Positions 55,194 through 64,000 of a DNA stretch of 64,000 nt are shown one piece after another. Source of the stretch: Bacillota bacterium. GTDB lineage: Bacteria > Bacillota > Clostridia > Acetivibrionales > DSM-1351. Within the stretch, counting starts at the first letter, position 1. The number at the start of each line of letters is the position of its first letter. The notes under the pieces are model-generated. The model did not search any database and was not told the DNA's origin. It saw only the letters and a list, made by a program, of their open reading frames with translations. A program made the position numbers and the translations under genes. Location: the NCBI GenBank assembly GCA_023392075.1, contig JAEVZU010000116.1:1-64000 (forward strand). Direction: 5' to 3'.

Positions 55194-55337
55194 CTAATTA
55201 GTGTTATTTACTTTTTCCAATGTATCTATTAACTGCATCTTTAACCAAATCATATACATATCTTCATATGATCCATTACTTAGCTTGATTAAGCTTCCAA
55301 TCAAATTGACCACCCAATTCTTTATTCTCTGACACAT
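55194..55337 (-). CDS. Possible 47-residue small protein
   Basis: An ATG ORF between gajB and the MBL gene, reading MCQRIKNWVVNLIGSL and ending MQLIDTLEKVNNTN. The first half is amphipathic, which is protein-like. There is no good ribosome binding site, but the start is 22 bp after the gajB stop, so coupling is possible. It could also be chance. Confidence 0.35.
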   Translation of the reverse strand: MCQRIKNWVVNLIGSLIKLSNGSYEDMYMIWLKMQLIDTLEKVNNTN

Positions 55338-55359
55338 TTGAACAAATTAGGATTCCAAT

Positions 55360-57114
55360 TCATATACACTCAATCTTTAAGTAACTGAATTTTTCCTGTA
55401 TTTGTTTTTCTTCTTCTGCGCTGAGTTCATCCATATGTATGAATAATCTTCTTTTAGCTCTACTCATTCCAACGTAGATTATTCTGTGTTCTTCATTCTT
55501 ATCCAAATTCGGATCGAGCAAAAACGCCTTAACATTCTTATTCTCAACAAGCATTACATTCTTATATTCTGATCCTTTTGCCTTGTGTATTGTTATATGA
55601 TTGCTGATATCTTCTGTAATATTGATGCATATAGCAATATTCTTATACAAAGTGTTCTCATAGAAATCTTTTGCTGCACCTTTTCTAAAACCTGATAGAT
55701 TAGCATTTAGTGTTAAGCAAACTACTTCATAAAATTTCATCAAGGTATCGTCACAGTATTGACTGTAAATATTAAGCATTTTTGTTAATGAAGATAGCGC
55801 CATTTTCTTTGAGTTCTCCCCATTCCTGAAGATCCACTCTATACTCTTTACGGCTTCTTTGTATTTGCTATTAATGGCTAATTCGATAGCGTGTACAAAT
55901 GACAACAAAAAACGCCTTCGTTCGCTATTGCTATCATGATCTGAGTAATTCTCAAGTAACTTTCTATTTAGGTCATTGCCCTCAATTTCTTTTTTCATAG
56001 CATTAGAGTTTACATTGTCTCTAGAAAGAGATACTACTGAATCTCCACTACATAGTTCACATGCTTTTTTATATGCAGCATTCCTCTCTCCAACATATAT
56101 AATAGCTTCAATATCATCCATGTTCTCACATGGATTCTGATTTATATCGTCACGTATATTGTTCAAAAACCTTACGATTTGATTAGTACTTCTGTGATTA
56201 TTGCATATGGTATAAATATTATTGTCGTCCACTTTGAATGAATCAAACAGGGTCGTGTCAGCACCTTGGAAACTGTAAATGGATTGTGCCTTATCACCTA
56301 TCACACCAACAATAGTTTCCTTTTTTCTCATCTCATTTACAATGTATGATTGTATCGGACTAGTATCTTGATATTCATCTATGAACATATATGCAAATTT
56401 TGATCTAAGCACGTCAAGGATAAAAGGGTATTTTTCAATAAGAACAAATGAAAAAAACAACACATCATTATGATCAAGCTTACCTTTTCGCCAGTAGATT
56501 TTCTTTAAGCCAACTATTTTACTAGCTAATATTTTCAAATTGTTTGCGTTTATCCTTAATGGAGTATTACTGACTTTATCGTATCCAACAGCCTTCGTAT
56601 TGTCGCACTCAAATGAAACAGTTCCATCCTTGAAAATATATTGCATTGATAATAGCCAATTCTGTAGTGCTTGATTGTATGCCGGCATATTGAGAATTTG
56701 ATTTTTCGTATTAGGATGTCTTAAAGCGCTTAAATCTTCATTCTCAAACCATTCTCTAATATAGCTATTACTTATATAGAATTCGTCATGTCCATTTACC
56801 TTACAAGAACATAGTTCATATTCAGTTGGAATAAATGAACAATATGGTTTTACAACATTTCTATATAAGTAGCTGTGAATTGTTGATACTTCAACACGGT
56901 TTGAAACCCCTTTCCCTATCCTCTTGAGTATAGTTTCCACAGCCGTATTGGTATAAGTTATACATGCCACTTTCCGAGCACATGATAATCTTGTTGAGTT
57001 TTGGACAACATTCTTGATATGATTAACTAGGAACTCTGTTTTTCCTGCTCCAGGCCCAGCCTCTATTTTGAAGTCCTCTTCAATACATATTTTATCTTTT
57101 GATGTAATAATCAT
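55360..57114 (-). CDS. gajB: UvrD-like helicase, Gabija GajB
   Basis: A 584-residue superfamily 1A helicase. Motif I is AGPGAGKTEF, motif II FIDEYQDTSP, motif III VIGDKAQSIYSFQGA, motif IV-like NHRST, motif V HKAKGSEYKNV and motif VI VGMSRAKRRL. GajB works with GajA in Gabija, where nucleotide depletion or DNA ends trigger nuclease activity. The ATG overlaps the GajA stop by 4 bp (ATGA). Length is somewhat above the described GajB of about 500 residues. Confidence 0.9.
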   Translation of the reverse strand: MIITSKDKICIEEDFKIEAGPGAGKTEFLVNHIKNVVQNSTRLSCARKVACITYTNTAVETILKRIGKGVSNRVEVSTIHSYLYRNVVKPYCSFIPTEYELCSCKVNGHDEFYISNSYIREWFENEDLSALRHPNTKNQILNMPAYNQALQNWLLSMQYIFKDGTVSFECDNTKAVGYDKVSNTPLRINANNLKILASKIVGLKKIYWRKGKLDHNDVLFFSFVLIEKYPFILDVLRSKFAYMFIDEYQDTSPIQSYIVNEMRKKETIVGVIGDKAQSIYSFQGADTTLFDSFKVDDNNIYTICNNHRSTNQIVRFLNNIRDDINQNPCENMDDIEAIIYVGERNAAYKKACELCSGDSVVSLSRDNVNSNAMKKEIEGNDLNRKLLENYSDHDSNSERRRFLLSFVHAIELAINSKYKEAVKSIEWIFRNGENSKKMALSSLTKMLNIYSQYCDDTLMKFYEVVCLTLNANLSGFRKGAAKDFYENTLYKNIAICINITEDISNHITIHKAKGSEYKNVMLVENKNVKAFLLDPNLDKNEEHRIIYVGMSRAKRRLFIHMDELSAEEEKQIQEKFSYLKIECI

Positions 57115-59204
57115 ATGTCCTCACACATCCATCCAATTGCTGCTCTTATATATGTTGGTACATGAAAATTTTGAAATCCATCTTTCCCTTTTTTCGATAG
57201 ATTTTCTCTCAATATTGATGAAAGTTCCAAGGCATTCTCACCTTTTCCAACAGAGTTTAAGTATCTTGAAGCAATTATTGCTTTTTTCTTCATCGCATCA
57301 TCCCAAGATACTCCACTTGATTTTACTATAGAGTCTTTAATTCTTTCATTTTCATCGCTGCCTCGCAACTTAGCCAACATATCATCTATTGGCTTATTCT
57401 CTTCAATCAGTATCATTAATTCATCTAACTCACCACTATTCTGTAACGATGGAGTTATTAGTAATCGGCATTTTTCATTTTCAAATGCCAATTGATACTC
57501 AAGAGTTTTTCCATAGGTTTTAACTTGAGTAAATGAGCGAATGGTTGGATGATTTCCTTCTTCATATTTATCTATAATTGGATTTAACTCATAATCATAT
57601 TTTGATGGATCAACATGCATTTCAAATGGATAGCATTTTTGAGATTTAGCCTTTTCTTTATCTTTTTCTTTTCGGGCAGGATCTAAATCTGTGATAAATG
57701 CAATTTTCCGTTTTATAGTATTTGCTTTGTTGCTATCAAACAAGTAAAGAAAATGCTCAAAATATCTTCCACCAATATTAATGACTGAAATATGACTATT
57801 CTCTAAAGACTTATGAATATAATCAGCAAATACAGGCATCAGTAATTGTTCGGCAATTCCTTCTACAAAAATTACTTTTTCGGCGAATAGCATATTCGAT
57901 TTAGTTGCATCAAGAAATCTCTGAACATATTTCTTACTATCGGGCTTATCTTTCTTTTTTTCACCTGGCTCAATATCAAAAAATACTTTACCTGGATATG
58001 CAACTTCAGATTTTCCATTTTCTTTGTATAGGCAAATGATATCATCTAGTTGAGATGATGAGGTAATGTGTGTTGAATGTGAGGTTATGAAAATCTGCTT
58101 TACTTTTTTGTCACTAATGTTTTTCTTAAGGAACTTTATAAATTGAAATTGCATAGTTGGATGTAAATGCGCTTCTGGTTCTTCTATCGCCAATACAGGA
58201 AAAACCTTAGCGTTACTTCCCAAATACTCTCCATCTGAATCAACTTGCATTTTAGCTAATAATAATGACATGAAGATCAAATTATTATAACCAAGTCCAT
58301 TGTTTGATATTGGTATGCTCATACCAGTATTTTGCTTTACAATTAATTGTAAAACAGAATACAACTCACTTTCCGTAATCTTACCTACGAAATCAGGTTC
58401 AGATTTATCAAATGATGCTCCAATACCATCAGCATATGACAATATTTCTCCATTCCCACTTTTAAGACGTTCTTGAAGCTTTTCTATAAGTGATTGAGAT
58501 GTAGTCTCAAATTCTTTCTTTCTGCTTGCTAACTGCTCAGATTGCTGTTCTTCTGTAAGTATTTTATCAGATTTAATATCATAATCTATAAAAAAGTCAA
58601 TCACATTCTTTAGCAATGTATTCTTACCAGAAAACATATCTCGTTCAACATCACGAATAGCATCTAAGAATTGAAAATCAAATTTATTAAGACTTTCGCC
58701 ATCGATTTGTACTTGATTTTCAGAATTTCCAACCCATGTTTTATTAATATATAGCCTTATGAAGTTGTCATTGATGACTTTCCACGCTTCTTCTTTAGTA
58801 GATATACTTTGCATATAACTTTTATATTTTGCTTCATGTGTTTCAGGCAAAAAGAACTCATATTGTACTTGTGCTAAATAAGGTTCCTGTAAAGAAACAA
58901 GCCAATTACTAACAGTAACTAATTCATCCCCCATGAAATTTTCATTTTCGGACTGTGATAAAAGCACTGTTATTGATACTTTAGGTGAGTGCAGCTTTAA
59001 TTCTTCTAAAGGTATATTATTGTAAATATCATTTATTGATAACTGCTTTTTAGACGAGCTATCAAATATGATTGCCAATGCTTTTAGAAGATTAGATTTT
59101 CCTGCATTATTTTGTCCAATAAGCACATTAGTTCCATCTCTGAAATCAACTGAAATACTACTAAAATTCCTAAAGTTTTCAATAGAAATATTTGATATAA
59201 ACAT
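57111..59204 (-). CDS. gajA: OLD-family ATPase-nuclease, Gabija GajA
   Basis: A 697-residue protein. The ABC-type ATPase half has Walker A GQNNAGKS at 30-37 and a signature and Walker B region at LAIEEPEAHLHP. The C-terminal TOPRIM nuclease has FVEGIAEQLLMP and an ITDLDPARK acidic pair. Together with the following UvrD-like gene this is the Gabija anti-phage pair, in which GajA cuts DNA when ATP and dNTP levels fall. The ATG at 59204 follows AAAGGGAG. The protein is about 100 residues longer than the reference GajA, partly in the coiled-coil. Confidence 0.9.
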   Translation of the reverse strand: MFISNISIENFRNFSSISVDFRDGTNVLIGQNNAGKSNLLKALAIIFDSSSKKQLSINDIYNNIPLEELKLHSPKVSITVLLSQSENENFMGDELVTVSNWLVSLQEPYLAQVQYEFFLPETHEAKYKSYMQSISTKEEAWKVINDNFIRLYINKTWVGNSENQVQIDGESLNKFDFQFLDAIRDVERDMFSGKNTLLKNVIDFFIDYDIKSDKILTEEQQSEQLASRKKEFETTSQSLIEKLQERLKSGNGEILSYADGIGASFDKSEPDFVGKITESELYSVLQLIVKQNTGMSIPISNNGLGYNNLIFMSLLLAKMQVDSDGEYLGSNAKVFPVLAIEEPEAHLHPTMQFQFIKFLKKNISDKKVKQIFITSHSTHITSSSQLDDIICLYKENGKSEVAYPGKVFFDIEPGEKKKDKPDSKKYVQRFLDATKSNMLFAEKVIFVEGIAEQLLMPVFADYIHKSLENSHISVINIGGRYFEHFLYLFDSNKANTIKRKIAFITDLDPARKEKDKEKAKSQKCYPFEMHVDPSKYDYELNPIIDKYEEGNHPTIRSFTQVKTYGKTLEYQLAFENEKCRLLITPSLQNSGELDELMILIEENKPIDDMLAKLRGSDENERIKDSIVKSSGVSWDDAMKKKAIIASRYLNSVGKGENALELSSILRENLSKKGKDGFQNFHVPTYIRAAIGWMCEDI

Positions 59205-59217
59205 ATACTCGCTCCCT

Positions 59218-59450
59218 TTACAATAACTTATATCTCTGCTGTCCCGACGATGTCCTTTCTATCGGAACAACCTCTATATCATCTGTTTTTATACAATTGG
59301 AAAATAAGGTGCCAAGGAGCAATTGGTCACTTCGAGAAATTTGGTTCCATTCATATTCCTTGAATAAATCTGGCACAAGGAAAACTTCTCCAAGTAATAG
59401 AAGCGAAATTCAGCTTTTGCTCTATCTAATAATTCATTCACGGTTGGCAT
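59218..59450 (-). pseudogene. DUF1413-like small gene with a frameshift
   Basis: From ATG at 59450 the frame reads MPTVNELLDRAKAEFR. After a shift near 59400 it continues LGEVFLVPDLFKEYEWNQIS, then LLLGTLFSN and SSGQQRYKLL to the TAA at 59218. This resembles DUF1413 proteins of about 80 residues. The stop lies 14 bp before the gajA start, so it was the first gene of the operon. Its role is unknown. Confidence 0.6.
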
Positions 59451-59841
59451 TTTCTTACCTCTCACATGGATAGCAATATCTACAACATTGTTATTTCAAT
59501 TGTACCCCTGCAAGAAGTATTTCACAAGAAAAATCGACCCAATATTTGGAAATTATCTCATTTACGACATCCAGAATTCCGTTTGCATCACACTCGCTCT
59601 TCTTCTGCATCCCAAAGCACCTCTATTTTTTCTCTTGTTGCTACCGGAAAGGCTTTGGATTATCCTTCTCCCACCTGAATCGGAGCCAAATGTAGTATAA
59701 TCTCTCTGCACTAATTCTGATCCGCGCAATTCAGTAAGTATCCTCCGAATACTGATTCACAGATTAAGCAGTCACATAGATCAGTCATTATTATCTTGCC
59801 GATTTGTTCTTTTCATCCAGTTGATATGTTCCCAAATACAA
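59451..59841. other. Intergenic region upstream of the defence operon
   Basis: A 39-codon minus frame with an AGAGGTG site (MQKKSECDANGILDVVNE start) may be a small gene or a relic. No other feature is recognised. The promoter of the defence operon should lie here. Confidence 0.3.
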
Positions 59842-59876
59842 AAGCCACTGAATGTCATCTGTACATTCAATGGCTT
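59842..59876 (-). terminator. Probable terminator of the PKS-GT operon
   Basis: AAGCCACTGAATGT and ACATTCAATGGCTT pair over 14 bp with one mismatch (a G-U pair on minus) around a 7-nt loop. TTTTG follows on minus. Confidence 0.55.
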
Positions 59877-59902
59877 AAACTATTGATATAACTAACTTTT
59901 AC

Positions 59903-59998
59903 CGTTTTACAATCTTCACCACACATTCTGTATGCCCCGTTCATGGAAACATGTCCGCCAGCTGACTGTCTGTAGATTCAGAACAATTGAGGTATGTT
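59903..59998 (-). pseudogene. C-terminal relic of a TrmA/RlmD-type methyltransferase
   Basis: The minus frame reads SESTDSQLADMFP, a TGA, then TGHTECVVKIVKR. This resembles the end of RlmD/TrmA-family RNA uridine methyltransferases (MFPxTxHVEC). Only about 30 codons remain with an internal stop. Confidence 0.4.
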
Positions 59999-60049
59999 GC
60001 TTGTTTCATTCATTTATATTACGTACCAATATATTTAGATTACCCTGCT

Positions 60050-61279
60050 TTATTTTTTTAAGTTAAACATACAACTGCCCGACAGAAACTTTTTTTTATG
60101 ACTTCTGAATATATTCTCATATAGAGACAATACAATACTCATAAAATTCATTCTCGCAAAAATCAGTTTTATGGTCAAAGTACCCATTGCACCCAAACTG
60201 TTCATAACCTCCAGCTGCTTGGATGCAGGAAAATACATGGGCGTTGATTTTTGCTTTCCCAATAGCTGAATCCATATATCGAGATCTGTGTTCTCGACAT
60301 AGTCCTGAACAACTATTTTCAAGGACTTATTCTTTGAGAGCATCAGTATTTTGGCTTTAACCTCCTCCAGGTTATCAGTGTTGATATACTTGATAATTAT
60401 CTTTTTTCTAATTCCAGTCAAAGTACTGAACTTTGGAACAATTTGTCCCCTGAAAAATTTTATAATTACATTCTCCGGAAGCTGCAAGGCATCGGGATGT
60501 TTTTTAATAAAGTATTCCGTATTTCTATCAACCTCGGGATATTTTTCTTTGCTGATTCTCAGGTTGCCTGATTTATCATGCTTTTGATGAAAGGTCTCAA
60601 TCCTGTTGCTGATAATGATTTTTGCTCCGGCCATATATAATCGGTATCCCAATTCAATATCCTCAACTCCCCACCCTTTGAAATTTTCATCGAAGCCTCC
60701 CAGTTCATCCAAATATTTTTTGGGTACAGCCAGATTGCCCGTATAGACCTTCAGCCACGGGTGAAGCTGACATTCGGCATTATAAGAGGATTCCAGATAG
60801 CTGAGATGTCTTATCTCAAACTTGTTTATACTGTCCAGTTTGAATTTCTGATTTTCATAGTAACCGTTTGCGGAAACTTCTTCAAAAGACACATCTTCTG
60901 TTAGATTTATCCGGTTACCGACTAATATTATATCTTTATTGATTTTGAAGTACTTGTCCAATTCTTCAAGATAGTTATGCTTTAGAAGGATATCCCCATC
61001 CAGAAAAATTATAATTTCGCCCTTTGCAGCATTAATACCGGTATTTCTGGCTCTTGACCTTGAAGACTCAACAACTCTTTCCAGATAGATATACTTAAAA
61101 TCGTACTTCTTTTCCATATGTTTTATAAATTCACCGGTTCCATCGCTTGAACCGTCGTCCACAACAATGACTTCAATGGCATCCAGAGGGAACCCTTCCA
61201 GCCTGTTAAGAGTTTCCAAAGTATTTTTAATAAGCTTCCTGCACTGATATACCGGAATAACGAAACTATATCGCTTCAT
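60050..61279 (-). CDS. Family 2 glycosyltransferase
   Basis: About 409 residues. The GT-A fold has SFVIPVYQCRKLI, VVDDGSSDGT, a DxD in FLDGDILL, and the GWGVEDIELGYRLY motif of the acceptor side. The C-terminal ~130 residues are unassigned and may bind a partner or membrane. The ATG at 61279 follows GGGAGGACAT and overlaps the end of the PKS/NRPS gene by 14 bp, so a sugar is probably added to that assembly line's product or to a related polymer. The acceptor is unknown. Confidence 0.9.
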   Translation of the reverse strand: MKRYSFVIPVYQCRKLIKNTLETLNRLEGFPLDAIEVIVVDDGSSDGTGEFIKHMEKKYDFKYIYLERVVESSRSRARNTGINAAKGEIIIFLDGDILLKHNYLEELDKYFKINKDIILVGNRINLTEDVSFEEVSANGYYENQKFKLDSINKFEIRHLSYLESSYNAECQLHPWLKVYTGNLAVPKKYLDELGGFDENFKGWGVEDIELGYRLYMAGAKIIISNRIETFHQKHDKSGNLRISKEKYPEVDRNTEYFIKKHPDALQLPENVIIKFFRGQIVPKFSTLTGIRKKIIIKYINTDNLEEVKAKILMLSKNKSLKIVVQDYVENTDLDIWIQLLGKQKSTPMYFPASKQLEVMNSLGAMGTLTIKLIFARMNFMSIVLSLYENIFRSHKKKFLSGSCMFNLKK

Positions 61280-64000
61280 AATGTCCTCCCTGCCCAAGCT
61301 GCTGCTTGTCTCCTTTTACCTTGGCTTCAACAATGTCTGCCAAGGCCTTTTTGCATTCCATCAGCAAAGCCAGTATAGTTTCCTTTTTATATTCCCTGGC
61401 ATTATACTCTACCTTAATCCTCAGCTTTCCTTCCCAAATAGAACCTTCAATAACAAACACATATTCCCTGTCGGAATCCGGGCTTTTCTCAGGTACTGTT
61501 TTTATAGCGGATATCATATCATCCTCTTCTGCATCAGGCACTCCGTATACACCCATGTAATTAAAGAATATCTCAGGCTGTACCGAATATTTTTTGTCAG
61601 GGAATTTTATGGGGTTGGTAATAAACCTTAATATATCATATCCAACTCCTTTATTGGGAATTTCCGAGAGCTCCCTCCAGACATTTGCCACCTTGTCTTC
61701 TACAGAAAGATTACCGGCTGTGCCAAGCACAAAGGGATAGGAAATGCTTAACCACCCCACTGTACCGGATAAATCAAAAGTACTGAATGGCAGATCACGC
61801 CCGTTTCCGCACAGTCTTAAATGAACCCTGTCCACTCCGCCCCATCTTTCCAATGCCATTCCCAGAGCTGTAAGCAGTATGGTCTCGGCATTTACCCTGT
61901 ATAACTTGCACGACTCCCTGAGGAACCTTTCTGTTTCTGTCTCATCAAGCAGTACGAGATGCTCATCGGCATTGTTGGCCAGACTCTGATCCTCACTTAT
62001 GAAATCCTTTGGAAGCATGTCAACAGGAGTACTGTCAATTTTATCCCAATATTCGATTTCACGGGTTATTTCCTTACTCATGGCATATTGGTTAATAAAA
62101 TCTGCCCAGGTTATAATTGAAACACTTTTTTCTGAAGCATCATTATCACTGCCGCTGATTGCCTGAAAATATCCTGTTATTATGTCCTTTATAATGATGT
62201 GTATTGAGAATCCATCAATAATAAGATGGTGCATGGTACAATAAATATAATCACCATTGTCGGTTTTAAACAAAACAAACCTTATAAGCGGACCTTCAGC
62301 AAGATCAATGCTTGAAATCAGTTTGTTAAGCTCCGTAAGCATTGCTTCCCTGGAAGCTTCAGTTGCTGTTATATGATAAACAAACAAATCTTCATGAATT
62401 TCATCACAATTTTTCAGATATTGGACATAGCTTCCGTCTTCATGCCTGAAAACCAATCTGAGAGCATCATGTTTCCGCATTACTTTTAAAATAACTTTTC
62501 TCAGTATATTCTCATCTATTCCATCCTTCATATAAATCGGAACAGATTCGTTCCAGTGATTCATCCTGTTAAAGTTTCTGGAAAAGAAGCATCTTTGAAC
62601 AGGCAATAATTCAACTTTAGTTATATCTTTTTGAGACATCTCAAACTTTATATCCTCTTTAACCGGATTATCAGCTTCATGACCAAGTTTGCCGCTTATA
62701 AACCCGGCGAGCTGGCTTACTGAAGGATAAGTAAAAATATCGGAAATGCTGATCATTTCGGGAAATTCCTTATCAATCTCCTTCAGTAACTGAGTAGCAA
62801 GAATGGAATCTCCGCCCATGTCGTGGAAATTTTCGTACACATCAATTTCCTTTATTCCAAGGACAGAACCCCATATGGGCGCCAGTTTGTTTTCCAGGCT
62901 ATTGCTGCTGTTATTACCAACTGCACCTTGTGTCACTGCCTGAATATCTGTATTTTTGTCATCGGCTTTATGCTTTGTTTTATTTTTATCAAGTAAATAT
63001 TTATTTATTGAAGTCTTTATTTTACCCGATAGCTTTATCGGTAAGCTGTCAGCTACACTTGAAAGGAACGGAATATTTAACTCTCCGGTGTATATGACCG
63101 GTTTGCCGCTTCTTAATGCATCTTCAAAAATCCTTAAAGCTTTTGAGGTTGTTAAGGATCTGAACGGGAAATTATCGTCGGTCGCATTTTTGTCAACAGC
63201 CATGCCTGTCTCCTTCCAGCCGGGCCAGTTGATTGAGATAGTCCGTTTACCTGCCTTGTTTCTATAGTGTGCAAATGAATTCAGATAAGTATTGGCAGCA
63301 GTGTAATCACCTTGTCCCACACCTCCTGTAACTGATGCCATTGAAGAAAACAATACAAAAAAGTCCAATTTATCGTCAATGGTTAACCTGTCAAGAATCT
63401 GCGTTCCATTTATTTTGGGTGCCATAACGCGGCTGAACGTATCAGAATCCTTTATCACTAAAAATCCATCACCGGCTACACCGGCAGCGTGAATAATCCC
63501 GTTAATGTGCCCGAACCTCTTTCTTAACGAATTAAGCGCTTCTTTTGTTTCTTCCTCATTTGATATATCAGCATTACAGCAAACTACTTTTGAGCCGGCT
63601 GCCTGGATATTTCTTATGCTTCTGAGTTTGCTGCACAGCTTTTCGTTGCCGTTCTTCTCCAATATGCCGTCCCACTGTTCAGTATCAGGCAGTTTTGAAC
63701 GGTTGATCAACGCTATATTTACATTACCTCTTTCAGAAATATATCTCGCAATTTCAAGGCCTAACCCACCTGCTCCGCCGGTTATGACATATACTCCCTC
63801 ATTTTTTAAATTCAGCTCATCCTGGGATGTATTTAATTCAATTGTTGAAAATTCTGGAATATATCTTTTACCTTTTCTATAAGCTACCTTTTGTTCTTTA
63901 CATTCTGATAAGACTTCATTTATTATACTGTCCAAAGCAGTGGCCTGGTCAAAATCAATGCACTTCAATTTCAGCTTCAGGTTCTCCTGGGCAACAACTT
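61266..64000 (-). CDS. PKS/NRPS 3' end: KR, carrier, condensation/epimerization-type domain; 5' end outside the window
   Basis: The frame is open through base 64000, so the gene enters from the right. The visible part encodes a PKS ketoreductase (GGAGGLGLEIARY NADP site, catalytic Tyr in GDYTAANTYLNSF), a carrier protein with FHDMGGDSILATQ, and a terminal condensation-superfamily domain with HHLIIDGFS (HHxxxDG motif) and TVGWLSISYPFVL. The GGDSI form of the carrier often precedes epimerization-type domains. No thioesterase follows, so release may need another enzyme. The protein ends at 61266. The TTG at 63968 is not a start. Product class: a hybrid polyketide-peptide, by inference. Confidence 0.88.
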   Translation of the reverse strand, partial: VVAQENLKLKLKCIDFDQATALDSIINEVLSECKEQKVAYRKGKRYIPEFSTIELNTSQDELNLKNEGVYVITGGAGGLGLEIARYISERGNVNIALINRSKLPDTEQWDGILEKNGNEKLCSKLRSIRNIQAAGSKVVCCNADISNEEETKEALNSLRKRFGHINGIIHAAGVAGDGFLVIKDSDTFSRVMAPKINGTQILDRLTIDDKLDFFVLFSSMASVTGGVGQGDYTAANTYLNSFAHYRNKAGKRTISINWPGWKETGMAVDKNATDDNFPFRSLTTSKALRIFEDALRSGKPVIYTGELNIPFLSSVADSLPIKLSGKIKTSINKYLLDKNKTKHKADDKNTDIQAVTQGAVGNNSSNSLENKLAPIWGSVLGIKEIDVYENFHDMGGDSILATQLLKEIDKEFPEMISISDIFTYPSVSQLAGFISGKLGHEADNPVKEDIKFEMSQKDITKVELLPVQRCFFSRNFNRMNHWNESVPIYMKDGIDENILRKVILKVMRKHDALRLVFRHEDGSYVQYLKNCDEIHEDLFVYHITATEASREAMLTELNKLISSIDLAEGPLIRFVLFKTDNGDYIYCTMHHLIIDGFSIHIIIKDIITGYFQAISGSDNDASEKSVSIITWADFINQYAMSKEITREIEYWDKIDSTPVDMLPKDFISEDQSLANNADEHLVLLDETETERFLRESCKLYRVNAETILLTALGMALERWGGVDRVHLRLCGNGRDLPFSTFDLSGTVGWLSISYPFVLGTAGNLSVEDKVANVWRELSEIPNKGVGYDILRFITNPIKFPDKKYSVQPEIFFNYMGVYGVPDAEEDDMISAIKTVPEKSPDSDREYVFVIEGSIWEGKLRIKVEYNAREYKKETILALLMECKKALADIVEAKVKGDKQQLGQGGHYEAI

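Noticed and set aside
1..64000. CRISPR array, tRNA or rRNA genes
   Set aside because: No regularly spaced direct repeats and no tRNA or rRNA-like sequence were seen on reading.

Overview
The window looks like chromosomal DNA of a low-GC, anaerobic, cellulolytic Clostridia species, probably close to Ruminiclostridium or Clostridium. The reasons are AT-rich spacers, strong AAGGAGG ribosome binding sites with many TTG and GTG starts, a dockerin-bearing GH10 xylanase, a decayed GH43-dockerin gene, a c-di-AMP riboswitch and a clostridial Cys-rich RiPP locus. No tRNA or rRNA gene was seen.

Layout. 1-2.6 kb: end of a ROK-family gene, a hexapeptide acetyltransferase and a PHP phosphoesterase. 2.6-5.8 kb: a CadC-like repressor, a small HMA protein and a two-HMA P1B-type metal ATPase, with matching putative operators. 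6.7-12.8 kb: a four-gene operon of a membrane-anchored parvulin, a cation-diffusion-facilitator fused to an HflK-like SPFH domain, HflC and HflK. 12.9-15.5 kb: a c-di-AMP riboswitch with its SH3-NlpC/P60 gene, and an NhaC antiporter. 16.1-19.3 kb: a Cys-rich RiPP locus with precursor, radical SAM maturase and partner protein, with a hairpin between precursor and maturase. 20.2-23.0 kb: a LuxS-like enzyme, a sedoheptulose-7-phosphate-cyclase-type enzyme and a TIM-barrel isomerase. 23.2-25.8 kb: a transposase relic, the xylanase and the GH43 pseudogene. 26.5-39.2 kb: a peptide-use region with transglutaminase-like protein, CutC, M20 dipeptidase, oppABCDF and a ROK repressor. A MITE has inserted into the end of oppF.

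39.3-51.2 kb: the most unusual block, all on the minus strand. It holds a bactofilin-like protein, two ABC exporter half-subunits, an acyl carrier protein, a BtrH-like protein, a 2-deoxy-scyllo-inosose-synthase-like cyclase, a GH10-like protein without signal peptide, a second carrier protein, an FkbH-like gene broken by one stop and two frameshifts, and a second BtrH-like protein. I read it as an undescribed acyl-cyclitol or aminocyclitol pathway, possibly decaying. The whole pathway is inference.

51.2-59.5 kb: a defence island, also on the minus strand. It holds a frameshifted DUF1413-like gene, Gabija gajA and gajB, a small ORF, an MBL-fold protein and a nuclease-STAND NTPase that looks cut off at its C-terminus. 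60.0-64.0 kb: a GT2 glycosyltransferase overlapping the 3' end of a PKS/NRPS gene that leaves the window. Relics of an HsdM methylase, a GH43, a transposase, a small methyltransferase and a bactofilin paralogue show that the region is recombinationally active.
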